NCBI GenBank assembly: GCA_030267565.1
Contig: BRXU01000005.1
Location: 4,529,501-4,593,500, forward strand
Length of the DNA stretch: 64,000 nt
Direction of reading: 5' to 3'
Source of the DNA: Pleodorina starrii
Lineage: Eukaryota; Chlorophyta; Chlorophyceae; Chlamydomonadales; Volvocaceae
The translations under genes were made by a program, and so were the position numbers. Shown here in pieces: positions 44,101 through 54,497 of the stretch (its first letter is position 1; each line of letters opens with the position of its first letter). A model generated the notes under the pieces. It saw only the letters and a program-made list of their open reading frames with translations, was not told the DNA's origin and searched no databases.

Positions 44101-45293
44101 CCAGTCGGGCGCCGGCGGCAGTTCGGGGTCCAGGGGGTCGGCTGGCAGCAGTCTCCGCCAGTCGGTTGGGATGGCCCCAAGGACCGCCTGCATGAGGGGT
44201 TCGTGCTGGGTCATGGGCGACGCTGCACGGAGCTCGGCCAGGGTGCGGGGTCCCAGGTGGGCGGTCCCAGCCGGCGGGGTGAAGGGCTGGTCGGTGGCGG
44301 GGTCACGCAGGGCTGCATTGAAGAACAGGGGCTCATGCAGGATGGCACGCGCGTCCGTGGTCTCTGGGTAGGCCAGCCGGGTCGGGAGCGAGGAGCGGTA
44401 GGACTGCACCAGGCTGGCAATGAACGTAGGCAGGCTGGGGGGCGGTTCCGCCGTGCCATACACCCAGCCCCACCCAGTGGTCCCATCCGGCCTGTACTCG
44501 TCGAGCAGACCCCGCATGATCTGCTTCCATGGCTGCTGGCCGGGCTGAGCGAGCTGGGCGAGGGGCTTCGCATGCAGGGCGACCATGAATGCGTCGAGGT
44601 CGAGATGGCCGACACCGCCACAGTCGTGATCCTGGCAGGCGATCTCCGGGCCAGGCTTCAGCAGGGCCCGTCCGTGGCACACCAGGGACGCGTCTTCCTC
44701 CAGGAGCGACCAGGCCACAAAGCCGTCGATATGCTTGCGGAGTGCCGCCAGCTGGGGTGGGGTGGGGCGGATGATGGAGAGGTGGTATGCCAGGGTGTTT
44801 CCCAGCACCTGTTTGGCCACATGCACCCTGCCCACGAGGCTGAGGCCGTGTCGCCGCCACACATGGCCGAGACGCTGAACCCGCTGAATTCTGCTGGTGT
44901 AGCAGAGCCGCGCGGCCTCCGCCGGGTCCAGAGTGAGAGGGATTCCCAGGTGGCGTGGGGGTTCCTCACCGGGAGTCGGGAAACTCGCACCAGTTGCGGC
45001 GTTGGGCCCCACCACCGGCTCGTGGGTACCCAGCACCATCCCCTTCCCCTTGCTGGCATTGACCCGTGCGTTGCTGGCCCTGCAGAACAGCTGGACTGCC
45101 GCGGTAGCGACCTCCCCATCCCTGTCGACATTGCTGACCGTGAGCACCGTATCGTCCGCGTGGTGGGTGACAGGGGGGGCTGGCACGTTGTTGGGGAGGG
45201 TGGGGGTGCGGAGAGCGTTGGTGCTGCGCAGGTGGTGCAGGTACGAGGTGAGAGGTTCCAGCTGCATGACCCACAGGACGGGCGACAGGGTGC
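41101..45293 (-). mobile_element. LINE-A copy U (3' UTR and ORF2 C-terminal two thirds)
   Basis: This minus-strand copy has tail T18 at 41101-41118, 3' UTR to 42570, and ORF2 truncated at 45293. It sits between copy T and the DIRS-like element. No target duplication is found at its 5' end. Confidence 0.85.
42571..45293 (-). pseudogene. LINE-A ORF2 of copy U, 5'-truncated
   Basis: It is open from the truncation point near the GSTLSP block to the stop at 42571, about 900 codons. It has HADDTV near 45145-45165 and the C-terminal Cys/His cluster near 43170-43240. The endonuclease and the first half of the RT are missing. Confidence 0.85.
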
Positions 45294-45294
45294 G

Positions 45295-45571
45295 GCAGGG
45301 GCAAGCGGAGAGGGAAACAGCCTCGCTCCATGATTACATGTTGGGGTGGGAGCGAGGGGAGGCGCGGGGTCCCGCTAGTACCCCAGGGCCTTCGATACCT
45401 TGAGCTTCGTGCCTACGCTATCGGCCAGGTATACCAGCATGGCCTCACGTGACCGCCAGCCCCCGTGGGCTTGAAATAACCGCTCATCCACACCCTGCTC
45501 GGCAGCCGCCGTCGCGCCACCCGACCGTAAGCTGTGCAGGCCAAACATGGCCTGCGCTTCCCCGTGCGTGA
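45295..45571 (-). repeat. Direct repeat A1
   Basis: This 277-bp repeat matches 49276-49552 in the same orientation, with about one difference seen. It covers the recombinase C-terminus and its 3' flank. Confidence 0.9.
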
Positions 45572-46415
45572 CACCCATCACCTTCGCCACGGCTTTCAGC
45601 ACGTGATACCGTGCCTGCGAATAGCCGATCGCGCGCCCATCCAGCGCCGAGGTCTTCCCGGCGCGGGCGGCTTGACCGTTAAAACCCTGAAAAAGCGGCT
45701 GGTTAGCCTGCAGGCCCGACAGCTTCAGGTACCTCTCCAGAAGGCCCACCGGGCAGGCCACGCTCTCACCCCGAGCAATGTGCACCACGTTACCTTCCCG
45801 GAACTGGTCATTCTTGCGCTTGGCAATAAAGACGGCTGCATGCGTAGCGTGCAACTGCACGTCTCGCACTCGCAACCCTGCCGCGTCATCGTACCGGAAG
45901 AAGCCAGCGAAACACAGGGCCGTGTACGCTGCGAGCATGACGCTCCACACGGGGGCGCCAGCAAAGGCCAACAACCGGACAACTGACACGATTGCCTCGA
46001 GGGTCAGGGGCTCCTTACGATTCACCACGGCTGTCCCTAGTGAGCGCTTGGCCGCCGCCCGCACCGCCTTGCAAAAGGGGTGCTTCGTCGGGTTCGTCCC
46101 GTCACACGCCAAGTCGTGCTGCATGAAAATCGCAGCACTTGCCAGCTTCACGGTAGCGTAGCTCGAGGCCGATTTGGCCACCGTTGTTAAATACATGCCC
46201 ACCACGACTGGGCTTGCCGGTAGGCAGCTGTAACCGCCCGCGCGGCACCAAGCCTTAAAACTCTCCCACGGGTTCGCGTACACCTTCTTCGTGGAGACCG
46301 CCCTCGACGACGCGGCAAACGCCTGACTTTCCGCCAGTAGCTCCCGGTGATTTGGCGCCACCAGCTTTCCCGCTCGCTCCCAGAAGGACGCGGCAAAGGC
46401 GTCTGAGCGGCACAA
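45375..46415 (-). CDS. Tyrosine recombinase of the DIRS-like element
   Basis: This 346-residue protein would catalyse integration of the circular cDNA intermediate, as known for DIRS-order elements. The catalytic residues can be placed: Arg174 in LCFAGFFRYDD, His294-x-x-Arg297 in GLHSLRSGG, His317 and Trp320 in AHGGWRS, and the nucleophile Tyr329 in MLVYLADS. The N-terminal 120 residues look like a SAM-like core-binding domain. It lies 45 bp downstream of the RT ORF on the same strand. The stop codon is followed by the terminal repeat. The frame is intact. Parts of it are duplicated at 48902-49243 and 49276-49552. Confidence 0.93.
   Translation of the reverse strand: MCRSDAFAASFWERAGKLVAPNHRELLAESQAFAASSRAVSTKKVYANPWESFKAWCRAGGYSCLPASPVVVGMYLTTVAKSASSYATVKLASAAIFMQHDLACDGTNPTKHPFCKAVRAAAKRSLGTAVVNRKEPLTLEAIVSVVRLLAFAGAPVWSVMLAAYTALCFAGFFRYDDAAGLRVRDVQLHATHAAVFIAKRKNDQFREGNVVHIARGESVACPVGLLERYLKLSGLQANQPLFQGFNGQAARAGKTSALDGRAIGYSQARYHVLKAVAKVMGVTHGEAQAMFGLHSLRSGGATAAAEQGVDERLFQAHGGWRSREAMLVYLADSVGTKLKVSKALGY
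45667..46008 (-). repeat. Direct repeat B1 (inside the recombinase gene)
   Basis: This 342-bp stretch encoding recombinase residues from about 136 to 250 is repeated at 48902-49243 in the same orientation. Confidence 0.9.
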
Positions 46416-46460
46416 CGCATGGGCAGAAGGGGGTACGCCCGGGCCCCTGTCAGTTCAACT

Positions 46461-48494
46461 CTACTTGCAAGGGGTTGCCAACGGGGCGCGCCATCGCCAC
46501 CGGCCCTCAAAGGAGACCCGCACCGCCCACACCCGCCACCTGGGGGCCCCAACCCCATACTCATTCGCAGCGGTTTCTCCCGGCAGGAACAGATCCCGTT
46601 GCTGATGTGGCAATTCCACGCACGCTGTGACACACTGCGCGAACTCGCCCTCACGGGGGCACAGCACCGGCCACCACACCGCCGACTTCCAGACTGGTAG
46701 AACGACCGTACCAGTTGCCGCCTGGCTCTTCATAAACTCCAGCACTCTGCCCACCAAAGCAAACGGTGGGTTACACCAGTTGTTTTCTTTCCCCCACATT
46801 TGCGAGAAGCAGTTCACTGCCTCTGCGCCGGGGCACCGGTACAAGGAGTTGAACCGCTTTAGCTGGGCGTTCCCGGCCGACGCAAATCGGTCCACCGTGT
46901 GTGGGCCCCACTTTCGGTCGAGGACCCCAAACCAGACTGGGTTCAGCTTCCAGTCATCCCCGTCCTTCAGCTTGCTGAAGTAGTCAGCAACCTCATTTAA
47001 CTCACGAGGGATCCACGACACGCTCAACTGCACCTGGTGCTCCTTGCACCACCAGAAAATCTTCAGCGCCCACTCCTGCAAATGTGCCTTCCGGCTGCCG
47101 TGATCAACGATACGCTCCGCATTCTGGCTATCCGTCAGCAGATGCACTCGCCGCCCATTCAGCTCATCCTTGAGGGACTCAAGAGAGAAGAAGATAGCAG
47201 CCAGCTCACGGTTACCCGACGACGTGCGACGCATGTCCCCAGACAAGTAACCTCGCGCGACCAGGTGCACCGTGCGCAACCCGGGGCCCGACACAACACC
47301 CGCCCAGCCGGTGGCGCTGGCGTCGGTGTTAACCTCGAGCGTGTTGACTTCCGGGGGCCGCCGGATCGGGCTCGTCAGCCGCTCCCGGTCCAGCGACTGC
47401 CAGAAGCGCAGCTCTTCTCGTACCGCCGGGGTAACCGTGACCTCACTCGACCATCCCCAACGGTCGGGCAGTAGGGCAGTCGATGCCCGCGTGAAGAGAC
47501 GCCCCAAGCGCCCTATAACGACGTACATGCTCACAGCGTGCCCCACGACACGAGCCAGGGTCCTGGCCGGGATGCTAGGCCGTGCCAAGGCCTCATCCAC
47601 CGCCCTCTGGAAGGACTCCCAACGGTCTTGCGGGATAGCGAACACCCCTTTCGCGCTATCGACCAAATACCCCAGACAGCGCACCACCGATGTGGGCGAC
47701 AGCACGCTCTTTTCTTTATTCAGGGCGACACCCGCCCGCTCAAATTCGCGGACAATCTCGTCTCGCCGCTTAGAGGCCGTGGCGCGATCTGGCCCCAACA
47801 AGAACAGAAAGTCGTCTAGATAGTTGATAAGGCGAAAACCCTTGCCCCTCAGGTACGCTGAAAACTCCCGCATAAGTTTCGAGAATGCCCACGGGGCGGA
47901 CACAAGCCCGAAGGGCAATACGGTAAACACGTAAAACCGGCCATCCCATTCGAAGCCTAGGTAATCGCAGGCGTCTTCGCGCATTCGGAGCTGCCAATAG
48001 GAGTTAGTAAGGTCGGCGCTAATAAGCAAGTCGTTCGGCTGGAAGATTTGCTCCAAATCAGTCAGCTTCTCGAATTTGAACTTGGGGCAGTATACGTACT
48101 GATTGACGTACCGCAAGTCAAGGAGGAGGCGGAATTTGCCAGGCTGCCGGGGCTTCGGTATCGCATTTAACGGGTTAACGACTCGTGGGCGCGCGCTAAC
48201 CTGCCGTACGGCCCCTGCTGCCAGAAGCGCCTCGACAGATTCGGTGACGAAGGCACGCTGCTCCAGCGCCCCTTGGTGGTTTCGCATGACCTTCGGTGGC
48301 GGTGTGACACCCGCCTGTTTCCACCACAACGGGAACCCTTGCTGCACCCATTGCTTTGTCCACGAGCTGGAGCAGACCGAAAGCCACCAGCTGGCGTTCA
48401 CATTGATGTTGCCGGACGCGGCAGGCGGCGCGGCGCCTTGAACGACGTCACCACCCTCCCGGGACTCGGCCCAATCTGAACGCACGTTACACAA
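46461..48494 (-). CDS. RT-RNase H polyprotein of the DIRS-like element
   Basis: This 677-residue intact frame copies the element RNA. RT: RLLLDLRYVN (about 123-131), the first catalytic Asp161 in SADLTNSYWQL, FGLVSAPWAF, and Tyr225-Leu-Asp-Asp228 in LINYLDDFLF. RNase H: NTDASATGW near residue 396, NRELAAI, and LLTDSQNA. C-terminally, the block DRFASAGNAQLKRFNS...NNWCNPPFALV matches the conserved region after RNase H in DIRS-type elements, sometimes described as methyltransferase-like. The start used is ATG 48494. A gag-like ORF upstream is largely missing. Confidence 0.92.
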   Translation of the reverse strand: MCNVRSDWAESREGGDVVQGAAPPAASGNINVNASWWLSVCSSSWTKQWVQQGFPLWWKQAGVTPPPKVMRNHQGALEQRAFVTESVEALLAAGAVRQVSARPRVVNPLNAIPKPRQPGKFRLLLDLRYVNQYVYCPKFKFEKLTDLEQIFQPNDLLISADLTNSYWQLRMREDACDYLGFEWDGRFYVFTVLPFGLVSAPWAFSKLMREFSAYLRGKGFRLINYLDDFLFLLGPDRATASKRRDEIVREFERAGVALNKEKSVLSPTSVVRCLGYLVDSAKGVFAIPQDRWESFQRAVDEALARPSIPARTLARVVGHAVSMYVVIGRLGRLFTRASTALLPDRWGWSSEVTVTPAVREELRFWQSLDRERLTSPIRRPPEVNTLEVNTDASATGWAGVVSGPGLRTVHLVARGYLSGDMRRTSSGNRELAAIFFSLESLKDELNGRRVHLLTDSQNAERIVDHGSRKAHLQEWALKIFWWCKEHQVQLSVSWIPRELNEVADYFSKLKDGDDWKLNPVWFGVLDRKWGPHTVDRFASAGNAQLKRFNSLYRCPGAEAVNCFSQMWGKENNWCNPPFALVGRVLEFMKSQAATGTVVLPVWKSAVWWPVLCPREGEFAQCVTACVELPHQQRDLFLPGETAANEYGVGAPRWRVWAVRVSFEGRWRWRAPLATPCK

Positions 48495-48749
48495 GGGAAG
48501 CCGGCCACCAGCCGGGGCACAGTCACGTAAGGCTCACCGGGCCTTCGAAAGTTCGATCTCACCCTCCGCGAGGGGATCTGCGTCACACCGGGACGCCCTC
48601 ACACACCAAGGCGGCGCACGGGCCTGCCTCCAGCCCGCCGATGGGCTACGCCGCTGCGGGGCGTTCACGTTCACGACATGGCTCCACGCGAGCCGGATCA
48701 AGTCCCCCCGGCGGGGCCGTCCACAACTCTCCCTCACGGACCGTCACTC

Positions 48750-48889
48750 TCACCGCGCTGCGGGCGGATTCGGGCACATGTTCGCGAAGTGCCCGAACAA
48801 CTTGCACTTATAACACTGATCCGTCGGCTTAGGGACACGCGGGGGCTTGCCGCCGCCTTGACCGGCACCCGCGACCTGCGCGGCGTGCG
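48750..48889 (-). pseudogene. Gag C-terminal remnant with CCHC zinc knuckle
   Basis: The minus strand reads a Gly-rich stretch, then CYKCKLFGHFANMC (48774-48815), a perfect C-x2-C-x4-H-x4-C knuckle. It ends at TGA (48750-48752). Upstream the frame runs into repeat B2, so the rest of the gag-like gene is gone. Gag-type nucleic-acid binding is inferred from the knuckle and its position before the RT. Confidence 0.75.
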
Positions 48890-48901
48890 CCCGCGACCTG
48901 C

Positions 48902-49243
48902 GCGGCTTGACCGTTAAAACCCTGAAAAAGCGGCTGGTTAGCCTGCAGGCCCGACAGCTTCAGGTACCTCTCCAGAAGGCCCACCGGGCAGGCCACGCTC
49001 TCACCCCGAGCAATGTGCACCACGTTACCTTCCCGGAACTGGTCATTCTTGCGCTTGGCAATAAAGACGGCTGCATGCGTAGCGTGCAACTGCACGTCTC
49101 GCACTAGCAACCCTGCCGCGTCATCGTACCGGAAGAAGCCAGCGAAACACAGGGCCGTGTACGCTGCGAGCATGACGCTCCACACGGGGGCGCCAGCAAA
49201 GGCCAACAACCGGACAACTGACACGATTGCCTCGAGGGTCAGG
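48902..49243 (-). repeat. Direct repeat B2
   Basis: This second copy of the recombinase middle section (from MSVVRLLAF to GFNGQAA) has about one base change. It is attached to the zinc-knuckle remnant through a 17-bp duplicated motif. Confidence 0.9.
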
Positions 49244-49275
49244 CGAGCCTGGTAACCGATACTTCAATAATCGCC

Positions 49276-49552
49276 GCAGGGGCAAGCGGAGAGGGAAACA
49301 GCCTCGCTCCATGATTACATGTTGGGGTGGGAGAGAGGGGAGGCGCGGGGTCCCGCTAGTACCCCAGGGCCTTCGATACCTTGAGCTTCGTGCCTACGCT
49401 ATCGGCCAGGTATACCAGCATGGCCTCACGTGACCGCCAGCCCCCGTGGGCTTGAAATAACCGCTCATCCACACCCTGCTCGGCAGCCGCCGTCGCGCCA
49501 CCCGACCGTAAGCTGTGCAGGCCAAACATGGCCTGCGCTTCCCCGTGCGTGA
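49276..49552 (-). repeat. Direct repeat A2
   Basis: This second copy of the recombinase C-terminus keeps His-x-x-Arg, HGGW and the catalytic Tyr. A 32-bp spacer (49244-49275) separates it from B2. It forms the right end of the element against copy T. Confidence 0.9.
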
Positions 49553-50087
49553 ATGGCACCGCCCCTGGCTCGGACGGCCTTTTTTTTTTTTAATTCCGGA
49601 GGAACCCCGACTCGGGACATGGGACACACATGTTGTCTGGCGGCTCCACTGATGCTGCCACTGCTGCTGAGTAGCTAGCGTGCCTGGCTTCTGGGCGACT
49701 CCAAGGGCCAGCTGGATGGTGCTGATGACTGTATGATGAGTCTTGTAAACCTCCGGACGGGACAGGGCCTGCCTTATGAGGTGTACCGGGTGCTGTGGCC
49801 GCTGCTGGGCCCGCTGCTGCTCGCCGCAGCCAATGCAGCCTTCACCCAGGGATCCGTGGAGACCGGGGACACAGCTGCCGACTCCCTGCCGCTCAGCTGG
49901 CGCGAAGGGGTCATCACTCTCATCTACAAAGGCAAAGGCCTGCCCCGGCCCAGCCTGAGCAGCTACCGGCCCATCACCCTGCTCCAATGCGACTACAAGC
50001 TTGTCTGCAAGGCCGTCAGCAATCGCCTCCAGCCGGCACTGGACTACCTGATAGACCCGCTGCAGACTGCCTTCGTCAGCGGCAGGC
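49551..50087 (+). pseudogene. LINE-A ORF2 of copy T, continued (RT fingers)
   Basis: It continues copy T from GTAPGSDGL and, after SINE S8, from LPYEVYRVLW through TLIYKGKGL and SYRPITLLQCDYKL to TAFVSGR. Copy V interrupts it at 50087. No continuation is seen after V. Confidence 0.82.
49580..49765 (-). mobile_element. SINE copy S8, 5'-truncated
   Basis: T12 starts at 49580, and only the 3' 175 bp or so of the SINE is present. GGCCT at 49576-49580 is repeated at 49766-49770. Confidence 0.85.
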
Positions 50088-51550
50088 TTTTTTTTTTTTC
50101 TGCGAGGGACGTTACAAGGACTGGGAAAGCGAAGCCCAACGGGCAAGCCGAGCAACGCCGGCAAGCCGCAACAACCTGGCAAGAAGCCCAAGAAACCACC
50201 GCAAGGAGCCAAGGAGAGAGAAAAAGCCAAGCAACGCCTAAACTCGCAGACAGGACAGGGACAGGGACGGGGGCAGCAAGAGGCCAGGAGCCACAGCTGC
50301 ACGGGCGGCACACACGGCCACCCCTACCTCCAAGACACCGAGGAGGGAACTGAAACCAACACCAGGGCCCAACACCAGGGCCAAACCCCAGGGCCCAACA
50401 CCAGGGCCAACACCACGGCCCAACACCAGGGCCAACCCCACAGCCCAACACCAGGGCCCAACACCAGGGCCCAAAACCAGAGCCAACACCACGGCCCAAC
50501 ACCAGGGCCAAAACCACGGCCCAACACCCGGGCCAGCACCACGGACCAACAACAGGGCCCGTCACCGGAGACAAGCCCCAGGGATGGGCAAAGGCCCCAA
50601 CAGCGACCACAGCGACAACACAACCACAACCTGCACAACCGCAACAGCCAAGGGGCGAACCCTACACCCTGGGCGACAGCAACAGGAACAACAAACAAAA
50701 CCGGGCAACCGCCGCAGCGAACCAGGGCAAAACGTGCCCCCCCCACCGGGGAGCACCAGAGAAAACAGAAAACCCACAGCACGCCCGAAGAGAACCCCGC
50801 ACCACCGAAACCGCCTCCCAGAGCCACAAAAGCCGCAGGGACGGTGCCACACAAGCGCACCGGAGACAAACAACAACCGACCCCACCCTGGGGGCGTCCC
50901 CGCAAGACAGCAGGCCCGAAGACACACCTCCCTCCCAAGACACCCCGCACCGCAGGAACCTCACTCCCACGTCCCCCCGGCTCCCAAGAACCCCCACGGG
51001 CGCAGCAGGGGCAACACTGCCTGGCTGGAAGCCAGGGCACAAGCGCGCCGGCGACAAGACACCCGCAGACCCCACCCTGGGGGCGACCCCCGAACCGCAC
51101 CTGCCTCCCACGGCGGCCTGCACCACACCAACCCTGCACCGAAGCCCCCCCGCCCCTCCCCAGTCCCCCCCCGAAACCCTCCCCAGACCCCCCGGCGCCA
51201 CACGCACCCCACTCCCAAGAACCCCCCCCTCCAGGCCGCAGGGGCAGCACCGCCGGGTCAGAGACCAAGGCACGAGAGCGCCAGCGACAAAACACCCACA
51301 GACCCCACACAGGGGGCGACCCCTCAAGACAGCAGCCTCCGAACCGCACCTGCCTCCCGCGGCAGCCTGCACCACACCAACCCTGCTCCTAAGCTCCCCC
51401 GACCCCCAAGACCCCCTCCGGCCCCACCCACAGCAAGCCCCGCACCGCACCCCCCTCCCTAGGCAACCCGCACCGCACTCCCCCCACCCTCGAGGCCCCT
51501 CGCACCCTAAGGACCTCAGACACCGAGATCCCCCACTCCCAACACCCCGC

Positions 51551-54497
51551 TCACGACGGCCCCGGCTGCCCTGTCAGCTGAGCTGCTGCCTGGCTGGGCT
51601 GGGCGCTGATGGCTGACCCGGATGGGGAGACCTGCTGTGCTGCCTGGGCGCCCCCGGCGGGTGCCTGTGGTGCTGGGACCGGGGCCACCCGGGACAGATG
51701 AACCTGCAGACGCGGGCTGCTGCCAGCCACCCGCTGCACGGAGCAGAGGACGCCTTCATGCGCCCAGGAGGCTTCGAAGGCATCCAGCCGGCCGGGCTTC
51801 AGCTGTGCTGTGATGTGGCCCCGGGGCAGCCCCGCCAGAGTGTCCTCGGAGAGCGCCGCCATGCTGAAATGTGCCCTCATGAGACGCTGCAGCTCCCCAA
51901 TTTTTTTTTTTTTAATTCCGGAGGAACCCGGACTCGGGACATGGGACACATATGTTGTCTGGCGGCTCCACTGATGCTGCCACTTCTGCTGAGTAGCTAG
52001 CGTGCCAGGCTTCTGGGCGACTCCACGGGCCAGCTGGACGGTGCTGATGACTGTATGATGAGTCTTGTAAACCTTCGGACAGGACAAGGACAGGGGTGGG
52101 CACCCACCTTTCTCATCACACCCCGGGTAATGGTCACTGACCGGTTTCGATCCCGGGATCCCGGGGGGAATTGCAAGGTTTCCCTGTTGCCGGCCAATGT
52201 ACCATTGCCTACTTCTGTGGGGCGCAGGTAAGTTCCAAATGTCCTTAATGGGACTTGAACGCAGGTCACCCGGGCCGAAAGCAGTGCCTTAACTTTCGGT
52301 GTAGAACTTACCAATGACGCAGCCCACCACCGTGGCCGACGGATGGTCATCAGGCTCCGCCCTGTGGTAGTGGCCCCAGACCGCCCACAGCCAAGTGGCT
52401 CGAAGGGCTGCCCACAGCAGCTGCAGCCCAGGGCTGGTGGGGTAGGCCGGCCACCCTCCCGGCCAGTCTCCCAGCAGCACAGCCGGCTGCCTGAAAGCCC
52501 ACAGCTCTGCCAGCCAAACCCGAGCTGCGGTGTAAGCCCCGCACTCCAAGAAGACGTGGGTCAGGCTGGCGACATGCAGGTTGCCGTCCACCGAGCAGCT
52601 AGGAGCAGAGCAGTGGGCACGCTGCGGCTGACCTTTGGAGGCCAGGTACACCCCGCACGGGAGCCGTCCATGGTGCAGCCGCCAGGCGAGCGCCTTGGCC
52701 CGGTTGCTTGCGGGGCAGTCCCACAGCCGCTGCCAGGCCCGCCGGCGGTCGAGGGGAGACATGCCAGCCGGGCCATCAGCTGCCGGGTCTGCCTCCGGGG
52801 CCGGCCCGGCGGGCGCCGACGGTCCGGCGGCAGCACCGGGGTCCTGCTGGTGCGGTGCCGCACGGCGGCTGCTAGGCTGGCTGACCGGGCTTGCAGCGGC
52901 CGAGGGCAGTGATGGGGGGGAGGAGCGGGGCCGCATCCAGCCGGGGCTGGGCGTGGGGTTCATGGCAAACCACCGGCTGCGGCTGGGCGCTTGCTGAGCC
53001 AGCCAGTGTTGGTGCCAGCGGGCCTCCTGTTGCTGTAGCTGGCTGTGCGGCTGCTCGGGCCACACCGCGGGCATGAGGGGCTCCGTGTCCTGGTCCCGGC
53101 CCCAGCTGTGACCGCGGGCGGTGAGGCGGTGGCGCACCTCACTCACTGTGTAGTGGATGAGGGGCAGCGTGCCGTGGCCGTGGCTGAGCCCAAAGCCCCA
53201 GCAGCTGGTATTCCACTGGCCATGAGGAGGCGCGTTGGGCCGGGGGCGCCTCGCTGTATCGCGGATGGTTCTCCAAGGTCCAGTGTCGGCGCGGCTTGCG
53301 GCCCGGCAGCACGCAGGCTGCAGGCCAGTCGGCGTCCCCTGCTGCTCCGGCCTGCTCGCTGTCTGGGGGCACCAAGCGGCCGTTGGGCAGGACGGCCCAC
53401 AAGACTCCCGTAGGGCTGCTTACCCGGCTGCCATCGGGCGACAGGAGCCAGTCGGGCGCCGGCGGCAGTTCGGGGTCCAGGGGGTCGGCTGGCAGCAGTC
53501 TCCGCCAGTCGGCTGGGATGGCCCCAAGGACCGTCTGCATGAGGGGTTCGTGCTGGGTCATGGGCGACGCTGCACGGAGCTCGGCCAGGGTGCGGGGTCC
53601 CAGGTGGGCGGTCCCAGCCGGCGGGGTGAAGGGCTGGTCGGTGGCGGGGTCACGCAGGGCTGCATTGAAGAACAGGGGCTCATGCAGGATGGCACGCGCG
53701 TCCGTGGTCTCTGGGTAGGCCAGCCGGGTCGGGAGCGAGGAGCGGTAGGACTGCACCAGGCTGGCAATGAACGTAGGCAGGCTGGGGGGCGGTTCCGCCG
53801 TGCCATACACCCAGCCCCACCCAGTGGTCCCATCCGGCCTGTACTCGTCGAGCAGACCCCGCATGATCTGCTTCCATGGCTGCTGGCCGGGCTGAGCGAG
53901 CTGGGCGAGGGGCTTCGCATGCAGGGCGACCATGAATGCGTCGAGGTCGAGATGGCCGACACCGCCACAGTCGTGATCCTGGCAGGCGATCTCCGGGCCA
54001 GGCTTCAGCAGGGCCCGTCCGTGGCACACCAGGGACGCGTCTTCCTCCAGGAGCGACCAGGCCACAAAGCCGTCGATATGCTTGCGGAGTGCCGCCAGCT
54101 GGGGTGGGGTGGGGCGGATGATGGAGAGGTGGTATGCCAGGGTGTTTCCCAGCACCTGTTTGGCCACATGCACCCTGCCCACGAGGCTGAGGCCGTGTCG
54201 CCGCCACACATGGCCGAGACGCGGAACCCGCTGAATTCTGCTGGTGTAGCAGAGCCGCGCGGCCTCCACCGGGTCCAGAGTGAGAGGGATTCCCAGGTGG
54301 CGTGGGGGTTCATCACCGGGAGTCGGGAAACTCGCACCAGTTGCGGCGCTGGGCCCCACCACCGGCTCGTGGGTACCCAGCACCATCCCCTTCCCCTTGC
54401 TGGCATTGACCCGTGCGTTGCTGGCCCTGCAGAACAGCTGGACTGCCGCGGTAGCGACCTCCCCATCCCTGTCGACATTGCTGACCGTGAGCACCGT
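51551..54497 (-). pseudogene. LINE-A ORF2 of copy V, 5'-truncated and broken
   Basis: This is the C-terminal ORF2 region beginning just after HADDTV (VLTVSNVDRDGE). It has a 27-bp in-frame deletion near 52496 and a 20-bp frameshifting deletion near 53188 relative to the other copies. SINE S9 splits it near the C-terminus. The Cys/His cluster is retained near 52540-52600. Confidence 0.83.
51901..52310 (-). mobile_element. SINE copy S9, full length
   Basis: T13 is at 51901-51913, and the tRNA-like head is complete to GTAGAACTTA at 52310. CCAAT is repeated across the insertion (51897-51901 and 52311-52315). The B-box region has decayed to TTGAACGCAGGTC. Confidence 0.88.

Larger units (their letters stand above)
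45294..49552 (-). mobile_element. DIRS-like tyrosine-recombinase retroelement
   Basis: It encodes, in minus-strand order, a zinc-knuckle remnant, an RT-RNase H polyprotein and a tyrosine recombinase, the gene set of the DIRS/PAT/Ngaro order. Copy T ORF2 reads CCTGTCT at 41100 and continues GAATGGC at 49551, which fits an insertion without target duplication, as expected for recombinase-mediated integration. Terminal direct repeats derive from the recombinase gene in an unusual order (A1, B1 at one end; B2, A2 at the other). It lies in a region rich in fragments, but its two main ORFs are intact. Confidence 0.85.
50088..54497 (-). mobile_element. LINE-A copy V (3' UTR and ORF2 part)
   Basis: Tail T12 is at 50088-50099, followed by 3' UTR to 51550 and ORF2, which is truncated at 54497. 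SINE S9 is nested at 51901-52310. At 54497 it meets a plus-strand 5' UTR piece. Confidence 0.85.

Noticed and set aside
45294..49552. LTR retrotransposon
   Set aside because: There is no protease or DDE integrase. A tyrosine recombinase with Arg174, His-x-x-Arg and Tyr329 follows the RT-RNase H, which is diagnostic of DIRS-order elements.
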